Shown here in pieces: positions 8,281-15,624 of a DNA stretch of 64,000 nucleotides. Under the pieces are notes generated by a model. It was given only the letters and a program-made list of their open reading frames with translations, did no database searches and had not been told where the DNA came from. Position numbers and translations under genes: made by a program. The DNA comes from Seonamhaeicola algicola (GTDB lineage Bacteria > Bacteroidota > Bacteroidia > Flavobacteriales > Flavobacteriaceae): positions 457,090 to 521,089 of the forward strand of contig NZ_VOSC01000019.1 of NCBI RefSeq assembly GCF_007997385.1. Direction: 5' to 3'. Each line of letters starts with the position of its first letter. The stretch's first letter is position 1.

Positions 8281-8815
8281 GATTTTTAAGTGTTAATAAT
8301 TCTTGCAATTTTGTTTTACCTCTAGATAATTGTGTTCTTGATGCTACTTCAGATATGTTTAAAATATCGGCTATTTCTTGATGATCATAACCTTCAATTA
8401 AATAAAGCATAACCACATACTGGTACTTATCTGGCAGTTTATTTATTGCTAGTTTTACATCGTTTAGTGTTATAGCATCATCTACTAACCATTTGTTGTC
8501 TATGGGTGTATCAACAACTTTTAAATGCACATCATTTAACTCTACGAGCTCTTGTTTTTTGGCTTTTAAAAAATCAATACTCTTATTTACAACAATACGT
8601 TTTAACCATGCTCCAAAAGTAACTTCGGCTTTGTACTGATCTAGTTTTGAAAACGCTTTAATAAAGGCTTCTTGTACTACATCTTCAGCGTCATTAGCAT
8701 CTTTCAAAAATCGTTTAGCAACAATATACATACCATTGCAGTACTGGTTGTATAACTGCAGTTGTGCTTTACGGTTGTTCTGTTTACATTGTTCAATAAT
8801 GTTAACTTGAAACAT
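8264..8815 (-). CDS. ECF (RpoE-like) sigma-70 family factor
   Basis: 183 aa extracytoplasmic-function sigma factor. Region 2 (about 15-85) contains DAEDVVQEAFIKAF, the core-binding and -10 recognition segment, and region 4 (about 120-175) contains the LPDKYQYVVMLYLIEGYDHQEIA helix-turn-helix. It is first in a three-gene unit with a membrane anti-sigma candidate and a secreted effector. A promoter with an AAC-type -35 and CGTC -10 stands upstream, as expected for autoregulation. The signal sensed is not visible. Confidence 0.93.
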   Translation of the reverse strand: MFQVNIIEQCKQNNRKAQLQLYNQYCNGMYIVAKRFLKDANDAEDVVQEAFIKAFSKLDQYKAEVTFGAWLKRIVVNKSIDFLKAKKQELVELNDVHLKVVDTPIDNKWLVDDAITLNDVKLAINKLPDKYQYVVMLYLIEGYDHQEIADILNISEVASRTQLSRGKTKLQELLTLKNHGTRY

Positions 8816-8852
8816 ACTATTTTTTTGCTTTTGGTTTGCGTTAGTTTATTTG

Positions 8853-8881
8853 AAAGACGACATAAAAACTATAGTGTTGCA
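8853..8881 (-). promoter_or_regulatory. ECF-type promoter of the sigma operon
   Basis: On the minus strand TGCAACAC (8881-8874) is followed, after a 16-base spacer counted from the AAC core, by CGTC within TCGTCTTT (8860-8853). AAC at -35 and CGTC at -10 are the hallmarks of many ECF-dependent promoters. It lies about 40 bases before the sigma gene start, which suggests positive autoregulation. Confidence 0.55.
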
Positions 8882-8938
8882 AAAACCGTTAATTTTTTTT
8901 AAAATAAATAACAAAACATAATAATTGTGCGTTAGCAG

Positions 8939-8969
8939 TTTAGCAGTTAATAGTTTTAAATTATATTTG
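8939..8969 (+). promoter_or_regulatory. Bacteroidota-type promoter for the DUF2911 gene
   Basis: TATATTTG at 8962-8969 matches the -7 consensus TAnnTTTG, and TTTA at 8939-8942 stands 19 bases upstream in the -33 position. The gene starts at 8990, giving a leader of about 14 bases. Confidence 0.5.
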
Positions 8970-8989
8970 CTGCTTAAAAATACTGCTGC

Positions 8990-9547
8990 ATGAACACCTT
9001 TTTAAAACGAATATTAATACTATTATCTATTATTGCTTTAGGCTTATTATTGTATTCTGTTTTTGTTGAAAATATTTTTGATAAACGCCTCAGTCCTAAA
9101 GATACTGTAAAATTTGAATTGAATGATTTAAGGCTAAAGGTGTTTTATAACAGACCATTTAAAAAAGAACGTGAAATTTTTGGGGCGTTAGTACCTTATA
9201 ATAAAGTTTGGAGAACGGGTGCCAACGAAGCCACAACTTTTGAAACCAACAAACCTCTTGAAATTAACGGAATAAATTTACCCATTGGTAAATACACGTT
9301 ATGGACGGTGCCTAAAGATTCTATATGGACGGTTATGTTTAACTCTAAACAATATGAATGGGGTGTAGACTCTGAAATGAATCCGCTTTGGGACCCAAAT
9401 TACGATGTTGTAAACGTTGATGTACCCGTACAAAAAATTAACGGCACTGTAGAGCAGTTTACAATTGCTTTTGATAATTCTACTGATAAACTTTTCCTTA
9501 CTATGGCCTGGGATGACACAAAAATTGCAGTACCATTAAAAAATTAA
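8990..9547 (+). CDS. DUF2911 family exported protein
   Basis: 185 aa protein with an N-terminal membrane anchor or uncleaved signal (about 7-27). The DUF2911 core is recognisable from YNRPFKKEREIFGALVPY through KVWRTGANEATTFETN (about 75-95) and IGKYTLWTVP to the C-terminal strand. These proteins are common in Bacteroidota and have no established function. It is monocistronic, between the divergent sigma operon and meaB. Confidence 0.85.
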   Translation: MNTFLKRILILLSIIALGLLLYSVFVENIFDKRLSPKDTVKFELNDLRLKVFYNRPFKKEREIFGALVPYNKVWRTGANEATTFETNKPLEINGINLPIGKYTLWTVPKDSIWTVMFNSKQYEWGVDSEMNPLWDPNYDVVNVDVPVQKINGTVEQFTIAFDNSTDKLFLTMAWDDTKIAVPLKN

Positions 9548-9589
9548 GGGGCTTATTTTATGTATCTTAGCGTATAAACTTTTACCTAA

Positions 9590-10669
9590 GTGACAAAGCA
9601 AAAAAAAACAGCATTACATAAAAACAAAGGTGTTTCAGCAACTGAAATAACCAACAAAAATGCTATAGAAAAACTAAAAGCTAAACGCAATAAACAGCTT
9701 GATAGTAATGCACTTGTTACGGCTATTTTAAATAAAGATATTACAGCTTTAAGCAGAGCTATAACTTTAGTTGAAAGCAAAAACCCCAACCATTTACAAA
9801 ACGCCAAAAACATTATTAAGGCCTGTTTACCACACGCAAATAATTCTGTTAGAATAGGTATTACAGGTGTTCCTGGTGTTGGCAAAAGTACTTTTATTGA
9901 AACTTTTGGCAAATACTTAACCAGCCAAGGTAAACGCGTTGCAGTTTTAGCCATAGATCCAAGTAGTAGTGTTTCAAAAGGTAGCATTTTAGGAGATAAA
10001 ACCAGAATGGAAGCCCTAGTTAAAGACGAAAACGCATACATAAGGCCATCAGCATCTGGCGAAACACTTGGTGGTGTAGCCCGAAAAACACGAGAAACCA
10101 TTACATTATGTGAAGCTGCTGGTTTTAATGTTATAATTATTGAAACCGTTGGTGTTGGCCAAAGCGAAACTACCGTACACAGTATGGTAGATTTTTTTCT
10201 GCTATTAAAACTTGCTGGTGCTGGTGATGAATTACAAGGTATAAAACGAGGTATTATTGAAATGGCCGATGCTATAGCTATTAATAAAGCCGATGGCAAT
10301 AACCTACATGCTGCAAAACTTGCAAAAACAGAATTTACAAGAGCATTACACTTCTACCCTACAAAGGTATCAGGATGGTTACCAAAAGTAACCACATGCA
10401 GTGCTTTAAACAATGAAGGTATTAATACAATTTGGGACATAATTTTACAATACATTAAAACCACAAAAGCCAACAATTATTTCAACATAAAACGCAACCA
10501 GCAAAATAAATACTGGCTTATTCAAACCATTGAAACCCAATTAAAATCTAATTTTTTTAACACGCCAAACATAAAGGCCGAATTAAAAAATCAACTAAAC
10601 CTCATTGAAACCAACCAAACAACACCTTTTGCAGCAGCCGATGTATTGCTAAATATGCCTAAGTTGTAA
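9590..10669 (+). CDS. meaB: Methylmalonyl-CoA mutase-associated GTPase MeaB
   Basis: G3E-family GTPase (359 aa) that guards B12 loading and activity of methylmalonyl-CoA mutase. Seen: P-loop GVPGVGKST (93-101), the switch region with DPSSSVSKGSILGDKTRM, the Walker B-like IIIETVGVGQSE and the base-specificity motif NKADGNN near 232. The start is GTG; the N-terminal 35 residues are Lys-rich. No mutase subunit gene is in this window. The 3' end overlaps the convergent PAP2 gene by 11 bases. Confidence 0.92.
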   Translation: MTKQKKTALHKNKGVSATEITNKNAIEKLKAKRNKQLDSNALVTAILNKDITALSRAITLVESKNPNHLQNAKNIIKACLPHANNSVRIGITGVPGVGKSTFIETFGKYLTSQGKRVAVLAIDPSSSVSKGSILGDKTRMEALVKDENAYIRPSASGETLGGVARKTRETITLCEAAGFNVIIIETVGVGQSETTVHSMVDFFLLLKLAGAGDELQGIKRGIIEMADAIAINKADGNNLHAAKLAKTEFTRALHFYPTKVSGWLPKVTTCSALNNEGINTIWDIILQYIKTTKANNYFNIKRNQQNKYWLIQTIETQLKSNFFNTPNIKAELKNQLNLIETNQTTPFAAADVLLNMPKL

Positions 10670-11231
10670 TGTACTTTTTAATTAAAAATTGCCCCAGTTT
10701 ATAAAATAAAAAGCCAGAAATGGCTCCAAAAGTTAAACCGCAAATAATATCTGTTGGGTAATGTACCCCCACATAAATACGGCTGTAAGCAACCACAGCA
10801 CTCCAAAATAATAAAATGAAAATTAAATTTTTGTAATAGGGTCTTAAAGTTAAACCTGCAAAAACAGCCGCCGCCATAGAGTTTGATGAATGCCCAGAAA
10901 AGAACCCGTATTTACCACAACGCACCGCTATAAAGCGTATTTTATCAAATAAACCAGCCTCATCTCTACATGGTCTGGGTCTTTCAAAACCACGTTTAAA
11001 CACATTGGTTATTTGGTCTGTAAAGGTAATCATTAGTGCTACCACCACTACAAAAACCAGTAGTGCTTTCCAACCAAACTTCTTATAAAGTAAAAACAAT
11101 AAAATAGCATAAAGCGGTATAAAGGTTAATTTATCTGTAATAATTAACCAAGTGCTGTCCCAACGTTCGGTACCAAGGTTGTTTAAAAAAATAAATAATT
11201 CAGTATCGTACTTTAATATGTTTTCTAACAT
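10659..11231 (-). CDS. PAP2 superfamily membrane phosphatase
   Basis: Integral membrane lipid phosphatase-type protein of 190 aa. The three catalytic motifs are present in order: KRGFERPRP (about 100-108), SGHSSNS (about 127-133) with the catalytic His, and SRIYVGVHYPTD (about 164-175). Hydrophobic helices surround them. It probably dephosphorylates undecaprenyl-pyrophosphate or a phosphatidyl substrate at the periplasmic face; the substrate is not decidable from sequence. Confidence 0.9.
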   Translation of the reverse strand: MLENILKYDTELFIFLNNLGTERWDSTWLIITDKLTFIPLYAILLFLLYKKFGWKALLVFVVVVALMITFTDQITNVFKRGFERPRPCRDEAGLFDKIRFIAVRCGKYGFFSGHSSNSMAAAVFAGLTLRPYYKNLIFILLFWSAVVAYSRIYVGVHYPTDIICGLTFGAISGFLFYKLGQFLIKKYITT

Positions 11232-11242
11232 AAAATAAAATT

Positions 11243-11305
11243 TGGGCGTTCCCCTTCGGGTCGGGCTTTACGCGTTACACGGTAACTTGCTTCAATCCCT
11301 AACGC
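11243..11305. repeat. REP-like structured palindromic element
   Basis: GC-rich island of about 63 bases bounded by GGGCGTT and AACGC, with internal short hairpins CCC-TTC-GGG (11252-11260) and GTTAC-ACG-GTAAC (11274-11286) and a TTCAATCCC segment near the right end. The composition contrasts with the AT-rich surroundings. I recall closely similar GGGCGTT...CTTCAATCCCTAACGC elements scattered through many Flavobacteriaceae genomes. It sits directly after the stop codon of the next minus-strand gene. Only one copy is seen here. Confidence 0.7.
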
Positions 11306-11307
11306 GG

Positions 11308-11535
11308 TTACTCGTTGTATTTTTCAATTTCGGCATCATACCATTCGGTAGCTAACTTAATAGCATTTTCAGTTTCGGTTTCAAGTTCTTTTTGGTCTTC
11401 ATCATCAAAATCTTCAAACCATTCAACATCATCATCTTCAAGATTAATAATAAACCTAGGAAACTCCGTATGAATTACATAAATAGCTGTTGGAAAATCA
11501 GAATTATCACCTAAAATAAATTTTGGTAGTGCCAT
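11308..11535 (-). CDS. Small acidic conserved hypothetical protein
   Basis: 75 aa protein, very acidic in its centre (DDDVEWFEDFDDEDQKE at about 38-54), with N-terminal MALPKFILGDNSDFPTAIYV. It resembles small hypotheticals common in Flavobacteriaceae, but I recognise no domain. A leader of roughly 90 bases separates it from the MATE gene end. The REP-like element abuts its stop codon. Confidence 0.7.
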   Translation of the reverse strand: MALPKFILGDNSDFPTAIYVIHTEFPRFIINLEDDDVEWFEDFDDEDQKELETETENAIKLATEWYDAEIEKYNE

Positions 11536-11628
11536 TATTGTTAAGTTAATTTAAAACATGTTTTAAAACACTGTAAAAATAGCCAATACTTAATTAGCAT
11601 TGCTTTTTTAACTGCACAAATTTACAAT

Positions 11629-13005
11629 TTACAATGTTTCTTCAATTAATTTTTTGGTTAAGTAATTAAACCTTATGTAAAGTAAAATAGCTGCGGTAGA
11701 TAAGCCTGCTAATAAGCCTAACCAAATACCAAAACTACCATACACATGGGCTTTACCAAAAAACCAACTTATAGGAAACCCAACCAACCAATACGAAATA
11801 AAGGTAATTATTGTGGGTATTTTTACATCTTGCAAGCCTCGTAAAGCACCTAAAACTATAACTTGTATACTATCACTTATTTGAAAAATAGCAGATGCAA
11901 TTAACAATTTTGCTGCTATAGTAATTACTTCGGTGTTATCAATTAAGTTTTCGGCATCATTTAAATCTACATATAATTTAGGCAGTTGCTTGTGTAAAGC
12001 AAAAAATACTAAAGCAAAACAAACAGCAAATATGGAGCCCATTAAAAATAGAGAAAACGCAATGCGCCTTAACTCAAAATAGTTTTTAAGTCCTTTTTGG
12101 TTACCAACCCTAATCATTGATGCTACACTTAACCCCATGGCAATCATAAACGTCATAGATGATAAGTTTAAAGCAATTTGGTTAGCTGCTTGCGGATTTT
12201 TACCTAACAAACCACTTAACCAAATGGCTGCTGTAAAAATAGCTACTTCAAAAAACATTTGCATAGCACTTGGTGCGCCTAAGTTTATTATTTTACTTAG
12301 CATTAGTTTATCTAACACAAAAAACTTAATGTTAATTACGTAACTTTTAGATTTTTCTTTTCCTTTTAATAAATACCATAAATAAGCAACCATTACAACT
12401 CTTGAAACTAGTGTACCATAGGCAGCACCTACTATACCCATTGCAGGAAAACCAAACTTGCCAAAAATTAACATATAATTTAAAAGCACATTTATAAGAT
12501 TGGCCATTATGGTTGCATACATAGGATACTTTGTCATAGACAAGCCATCACTAAATTGTTTAAATGCCTGAAAAACTATTAAAGGAATTAAGGAAAAGGC
12601 CACCAAATCTAAATAAGGAATGGCTAACTCAACTACTTCTACTGGTTGTTGCATTAAATACATTAATGGTTTAGCAAAAAACACCATTAAAAAAAGTAAA
12701 ACACCTAAAACGGTACATAAAAAAAGACCGTGCTTAAAAGCCAATTTTCCTCTTAAAAAATTAGCTTCAGCATCTGCTTCAGCAATTAAAGGTGTTATTG
12801 CCGTAGAAAAACCAATACCTAAAGACATGGCTATAAACATAAAACTATTACCCAATGATACGGCAGCTAGTTCTGCTGTACCTAATTGGCCAACCATTAT
12901 ATTATCTACAAAACTTACAAAGGTATGCCCAAGCATACCTAACATTACTGGTGCCGCTAATTGCCAGTTATATTTAAACTCTTTGGTATAGTGTTTTAAT
13001 TGCAT
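11629..13005 (-). CDS. MATE family multidrug/cation antiporter
   Basis: Inner-membrane efflux protein of 458 aa with about twelve hydrophobic helices in two MatE halves (roughly 15-215 and 235-445). Family features include APVMLGMLGHTFVSFVDNIMVGQLG at the N-terminus (split here as the substrate-gate helix) and GALRGLQDVKIP in the second half. It is expected to extrude organic cations or drugs in exchange for Na+ or H+. It is a stand-alone gene. Confidence 0.92.
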   Translation of the reverse strand: MQLKHYTKEFKYNWQLAAPVMLGMLGHTFVSFVDNIMVGQLGTAELAAVSLGNSFMFIAMSLGIGFSTAITPLIAEADAEANFLRGKLAFKHGLFLCTVLGVLLFLMVFFAKPLMYLMQQPVEVVELAIPYLDLVAFSLIPLIVFQAFKQFSDGLSMTKYPMYATIMANLINVLLNYMLIFGKFGFPAMGIVGAAYGTLVSRVVMVAYLWYLLKGKEKSKSYVINIKFFVLDKLMLSKIINLGAPSAMQMFFEVAIFTAAIWLSGLLGKNPQAANQIALNLSSMTFMIAMGLSVASMIRVGNQKGLKNYFELRRIAFSLFLMGSIFAVCFALVFFALHKQLPKLYVDLNDAENLIDNTEVITIAAKLLIASAIFQISDSIQVIVLGALRGLQDVKIPTIITFISYWLVGFPISWFFGKAHVYGSFGIWLGLLAGLSTAAILLYIRFNYLTKKLIEETL

Positions 13006-13104
13006 TATGCAAAAGTAAAATATCCCTTTGTTACAAGCTAGTAATTATAAAAACAAGATTTGAAAATGTTTTATTAACATATGTTAATAATTTAACGTAG
13101 TTAG

Positions 13105-13138
13105 TTTACAAAACACTACATATTTTTCATACATTCGC
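13105..13138 (+). promoter_or_regulatory. Promoter of the small structured transcript
   Basis: TACATTCGC at 13130-13138 is a near match to the -7 consensus TAnnTTTG, and TTTA at 13105-13108 lies 21 bases upstream in the -33 position. Predicted transcription start is near 13143-13146. No other plus-strand gene follows within 2 kb. Confidence 0.45.
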
Positions 13139-13177
13139 AATCCCAAATCTATCGCCAACATACAATCATAAACAAAA

Positions 13178-13255
13178 ATGTTTATGATATACAGAAACAA
13201 ACAGCTTTCATTTTCTATTAGGGATTTAAAATTATTGCTAAACGTTTCATATTAA
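13178..13255 (+). CDS. Possible 25-aa small protein
   Basis: ATG at 13178 opens 25 codons ending in TAA at 13253-13255, encoding a basic-hydrophobic peptide (core YRNKQLSFSIRDLKLLLNV). The start codon lies at the loop/stem junction of the upstream hairpin and the stop codon touches the terminator stem, so ORF, promoter and terminator fit each other. There is no homology evidence, and an ORF this short could be chance. Confidence 0.35.
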   Translation: MFMIYRNKQLSFSIRDLKLLLNVSY

Positions 13256-13281
13256 AGGAGGAAGTTTTCCTCCTTTTTTAG
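13254..13281 (+). terminator. Rho-independent terminator of the small transcript
   Basis: AAAGGAGGAA, a short GT-containing loop and TTCCTCCTTT form a strong stem followed by a T-run on the plus strand. On the minus strand the same stem lacks a good T-run, so its main direction is plus. Confidence 0.8.
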
Positions 13282-13313
13282 TTTAAAGCCCCATATAATT
13301 TTTGGATATAGAA

Positions 13314-14255
13314 TTATAATGTAGTTATTTCTTTTTTAGCTAATTCAAATTCAGAAATTATATCATCAAAAATTTCACTTACAGGTTTAATGGCATCAAT
13401 TAAACTTGATATTTGACCAATTTCTAGTTCGCCATTATCTAAATCGCCCTCAAACATACCTTTTTTGGCTCTGGCTCTTCCTAATAAAGATTTTAACTCT
13501 TCAACCGTTGGCGATGTTTTGTAAAGCGCTTGTATTTGGTTATAAAATTTATTTTTAATAAGTCTTACTGGTGCTAGTTCCTTTAGTGTTAAATGCGTAT
13601 CACCTTCTTTTGCATTAACAACAGACTCTTTAAAATTAATGTGTGCAGAACTCTCGGTAGTAGCTACAAATCTGCTTCCCATTTGTACGCCATCGGCTCC
13701 TAAAACCATGGTAGCTAACATGGCTCTACCTGTTGCAATACCACCAGCTGCTATTAAAGGTATTTTAATTTCTTTTTTAACCATTGGTATTAATGTTAGC
13801 GTTGTTGTTTCATCACGTCCGTTATGACCTCCTGCTTCAAAGCCCTCAGCTACTATGGCATTAACACCTGCATCTTGAGCTTTTAGTGCAAATTTTAAAC
13901 TACTTACTACGTGTACAACAGTAATACCCTTTTCTTGTAACCAAGAAGTCCAAGTTTTAGGGTTACCTGCTGATGTGAATACTATTTTAACACCTTCATC
14001 AACAATAATTTGCATGATATCTTGAAGATCTGGATACAACATAGGCACATTAACCCCAAAAGGTTTATTAGTAGCTTTTTTACATTTTTGAATGTGTTCT
14101 CTTAAAACTTCAGGATACATTGAGCCTGCCCCTAAAAGCCCCAAACCACCAGCGTTACTAACGGCTGAAGCTAAACGCCAACCGCTATTCCAAATCATTC
14201 CTCCTTGAATAATTGGGTATTTAATTTTAAAAAGTTCTGTTATTTTATTTGGCAT
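13314..14255 (-). CDS. Nitronate monooxygenase / NPD-type FMN protein
   Basis: 313 aa TIM-barrel flavoprotein of the 2-nitropropane dioxygenase / FabK superfamily. Seen: KYPIIQGGMIW at about 10-20, the substrate/FMN loop EGFEAGGHNGRDETTTL near 135-150, and the phosphate-binding AAGGIATGRAMLATMVLGADG near 168-190 (written here as two adjoining motifs of the FMN site). The reaction could be nitronate oxidation or enoyl-ACP reduction; the sequence alone does not decide. It lies 10 bases after mnmA on the same strand and is likely co-transcribed. Confidence 0.85.
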   Translation of the reverse strand: MPNKITELFKIKYPIIQGGMIWNSGWRLASAVSNAGGLGLLGAGSMYPEVLREHIQKCKKATNKPFGVNVPMLYPDLQDIMQIIVDEGVKIVFTSAGNPKTWTSWLQEKGITVVHVVSSLKFALKAQDAGVNAIVAEGFEAGGHNGRDETTTLTLIPMVKKEIKIPLIAAGGIATGRAMLATMVLGADGVQMGSRFVATTESSAHINFKESVVNAKEGDTHLTLKELAPVRLIKNKFYNQIQALYKTSPTVEELKSLLGRARAKKGMFEGDLDNGELEIGQISSLIDAIKPVSEIFDDIISEFELAKKEITTL

Positions 14256-14264
14256 GGTTTAAAG

Positions 14265-15452
14265 TTATGAAATAACCCCGGAACCTAAAAGCTCTTCGTT
14301 ATTGTACCATGCAACAAATTGTCCTTCGGTAATAGCAGATTGGTAGTTTTCAAAAGCAACATAAATACCCGTTTCAACCTTATACAACGTTGCTTTTTGC
14401 AAGGGTTGCCTATACCTAATTCTGGCTTCAACATTCATGGTTTCACCATTATTAATGGCTAAATCTTCACGAATCCAATGCAACTCATCATTACTTACAA
14501 ACAATGCCTTTTTTAGCAAACCTGGATGTATTTTACCTTGCCCTGTATAAATTACATTTTCATTTACATCAGTATCAATAACAAATAATGGCTCTGTAGT
14601 GCCTCCAACGGCAAGTCCTTTTCTTTGACCTTTTGTAAAATAATGTGCGCCTTGATGTTTACCAACCGTTTTACCGTAAGAAGTTTTATATGCTATTTTT
14701 TTTGATTGGTATTGAAGTTTTTCTTCTACTGTATCAAAATTTGGGATATCTTCGTTATAAATTTCGTGTGTTTTGGGTACTTCAACAATAATACCTTCTT
14801 TTGGTTTTAGCTGTTGTTGTAAAAATTCTGGTAGTTTAACTTTTCCAATAAAACACAACCCTTGGGAATCTTTTTTATCGGCCGTAACTAAACCTATTTG
14901 GTTAGCAATTTTTCTTACTTCGGGCTTGGTTAATTCTCCAATAGGAAATAATGACTTTGATAATTGTTCTTGCGATAATTGACATAAAAAATATGATTGA
15001 TCTTTATTAACATCAACACCAGCAAGTAATTGATACACGTTTTCACCATTTTTATGTAACGTGCCTTTTCTGCAATAGTGCCCAGTTGCAACATAATCTG
15101 CTCCTAGGTCTAATGCTATTTTCATAAAAACATCAAATTTTATTTCTCTGTTACATAGTACGTCTGGGTTTGGGGTTCTTCCTTTTTCATATTCATTAAA
15201 CATGTAATCAACAATACGCTCTTTGTATTGCTCACTCAAATCAACTGTTTGAAAAGGAATCCCTAATTTTTCGGCTACTAGCATAGCATCATTACTATCA
15301 TCTAACCACGGGCATTCATTTGATATAGTAACAGAATCATCATGCCAGTTTTTCATAAAAAGACCTATAACTTCATAGCCTTGTTGTTGCAATAAATATG
15401 CAGCTACACTAGAATCTACACCACCTGAAAGGCCAATAATAACACGCTTCAT
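14265..15452 (-). CDS. mnmA: tRNA-specific 2-thiouridylase MnmA
   Basis: ATP-dependent enzyme that installs 2-thio on U34 of tRNA-Lys, -Glu and -Gln. 395 aa from ATG 15452 ([15 protein letters not shown]); an upstream ATG at 15482 would add ten residues unlike the family and is rejected. The PP-loop SGGVDSS is at about 9-15. The two catalytic cysteines are in [13 protein letters not shown] (about 104) and SQGLCFIG (about 202). The C-terminal beta-barrel ends in the EGQFVAWY segment. Complete and unremarkable. Confidence 0.96.
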   Translation of the reverse strand: MKRVIIGLSGGVDSSVAAYLLQQQGYEVIGLFMKNWHDDSVTISNECPWLDDSNDAMLVAEKLGIPFQTVDLSEQYKERIVDYMFNEYEKGRTPNPDVLCNREIKFDVFMKIALDLGADYVATGHYCRKGTLHKNGENVYQLLAGVDVNKDQSYFLCQLSQEQLSKSLFPIGELTKPEVRKIANQIGLVTADKKDSQGLCFIGKVKLPEFLQQQLKPKEGIIVEVPKTHEIYNEDIPNFDTVEEKLQYQSKKIAYKTSYGKTVGKHQGAHYFTKGQRKGLAVGGTTEPLFVIDTDVNENVIYTGQGKIHPGLLKKALFVSNDELHWIREDLAINNGETMNVEARIRYRQPLQKATLYKVETGIYVAFENYQSAITEGQFVAWYNNEELLGSGVIS

Positions 15453-15563
15453 TTTAATAAAAATTAGTTTGCAAAGATACACATATTTAAAAGAATATTA
15501 TATGTGATGCTTACATCACAAAATTTATTTTGTTTTATGTTTTTGAATTTTTATTAAACAAAA

Positions 15564-15596
15564 TTTGGTATTTTGTTTAATTATTTTATACTTTTG
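15564..15596 (+). promoter_or_regulatory. Bacteroidota-type promoter for the fasciclin gene
   Basis: TACTTTTG at 15589-15596 matches TAnnTTTG and TTTG at 15564-15567 stands 21 bases upstream. The start codon follows 28 bases after the -7 element. Both elements match the consensus. Confidence 0.65.
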
Positions 15597-15624
15597 CTAA
15601 ACAATTAATCATAATTTTATAAAC

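Larger units (their letters stand above)
13165..13281 (+). ncRNA. Candidate small structured RNA
   Basis: From the predicted start near 13145 to the terminator, a transcript of about 135 bases. It opens with a perfect 9-bp inverted repeat, ATCATAAAC (13165-13173) and GTTTATGAT (13180-13188), and closes with a 10-bp GC-containing hairpin and a T-run. It could be a regulatory RNA, an mRNA for the 25-codon ORF inside it, or both. I do not recognise a named RNA family. Confidence 0.4.
13006..13313. other. Intergenic region holding a candidate small transcript
   Basis: 308 bases between two minus-strand genes. It holds, on the plus strand, a promoter-like element, a 9-bp hairpin, a 25-codon ORF and a strong terminator (entries below). 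Bases 13006-13104 and 13282-13313 contain nothing I can assign. Confidence 0.6.

Noticed and set aside
9586-10299. Long open frame antisense to meaB (237 codons, minus strand)
   Set aside because: It lies wholly inside a well-conserved gene and its composition is that of a mirror frame; no independent motif.
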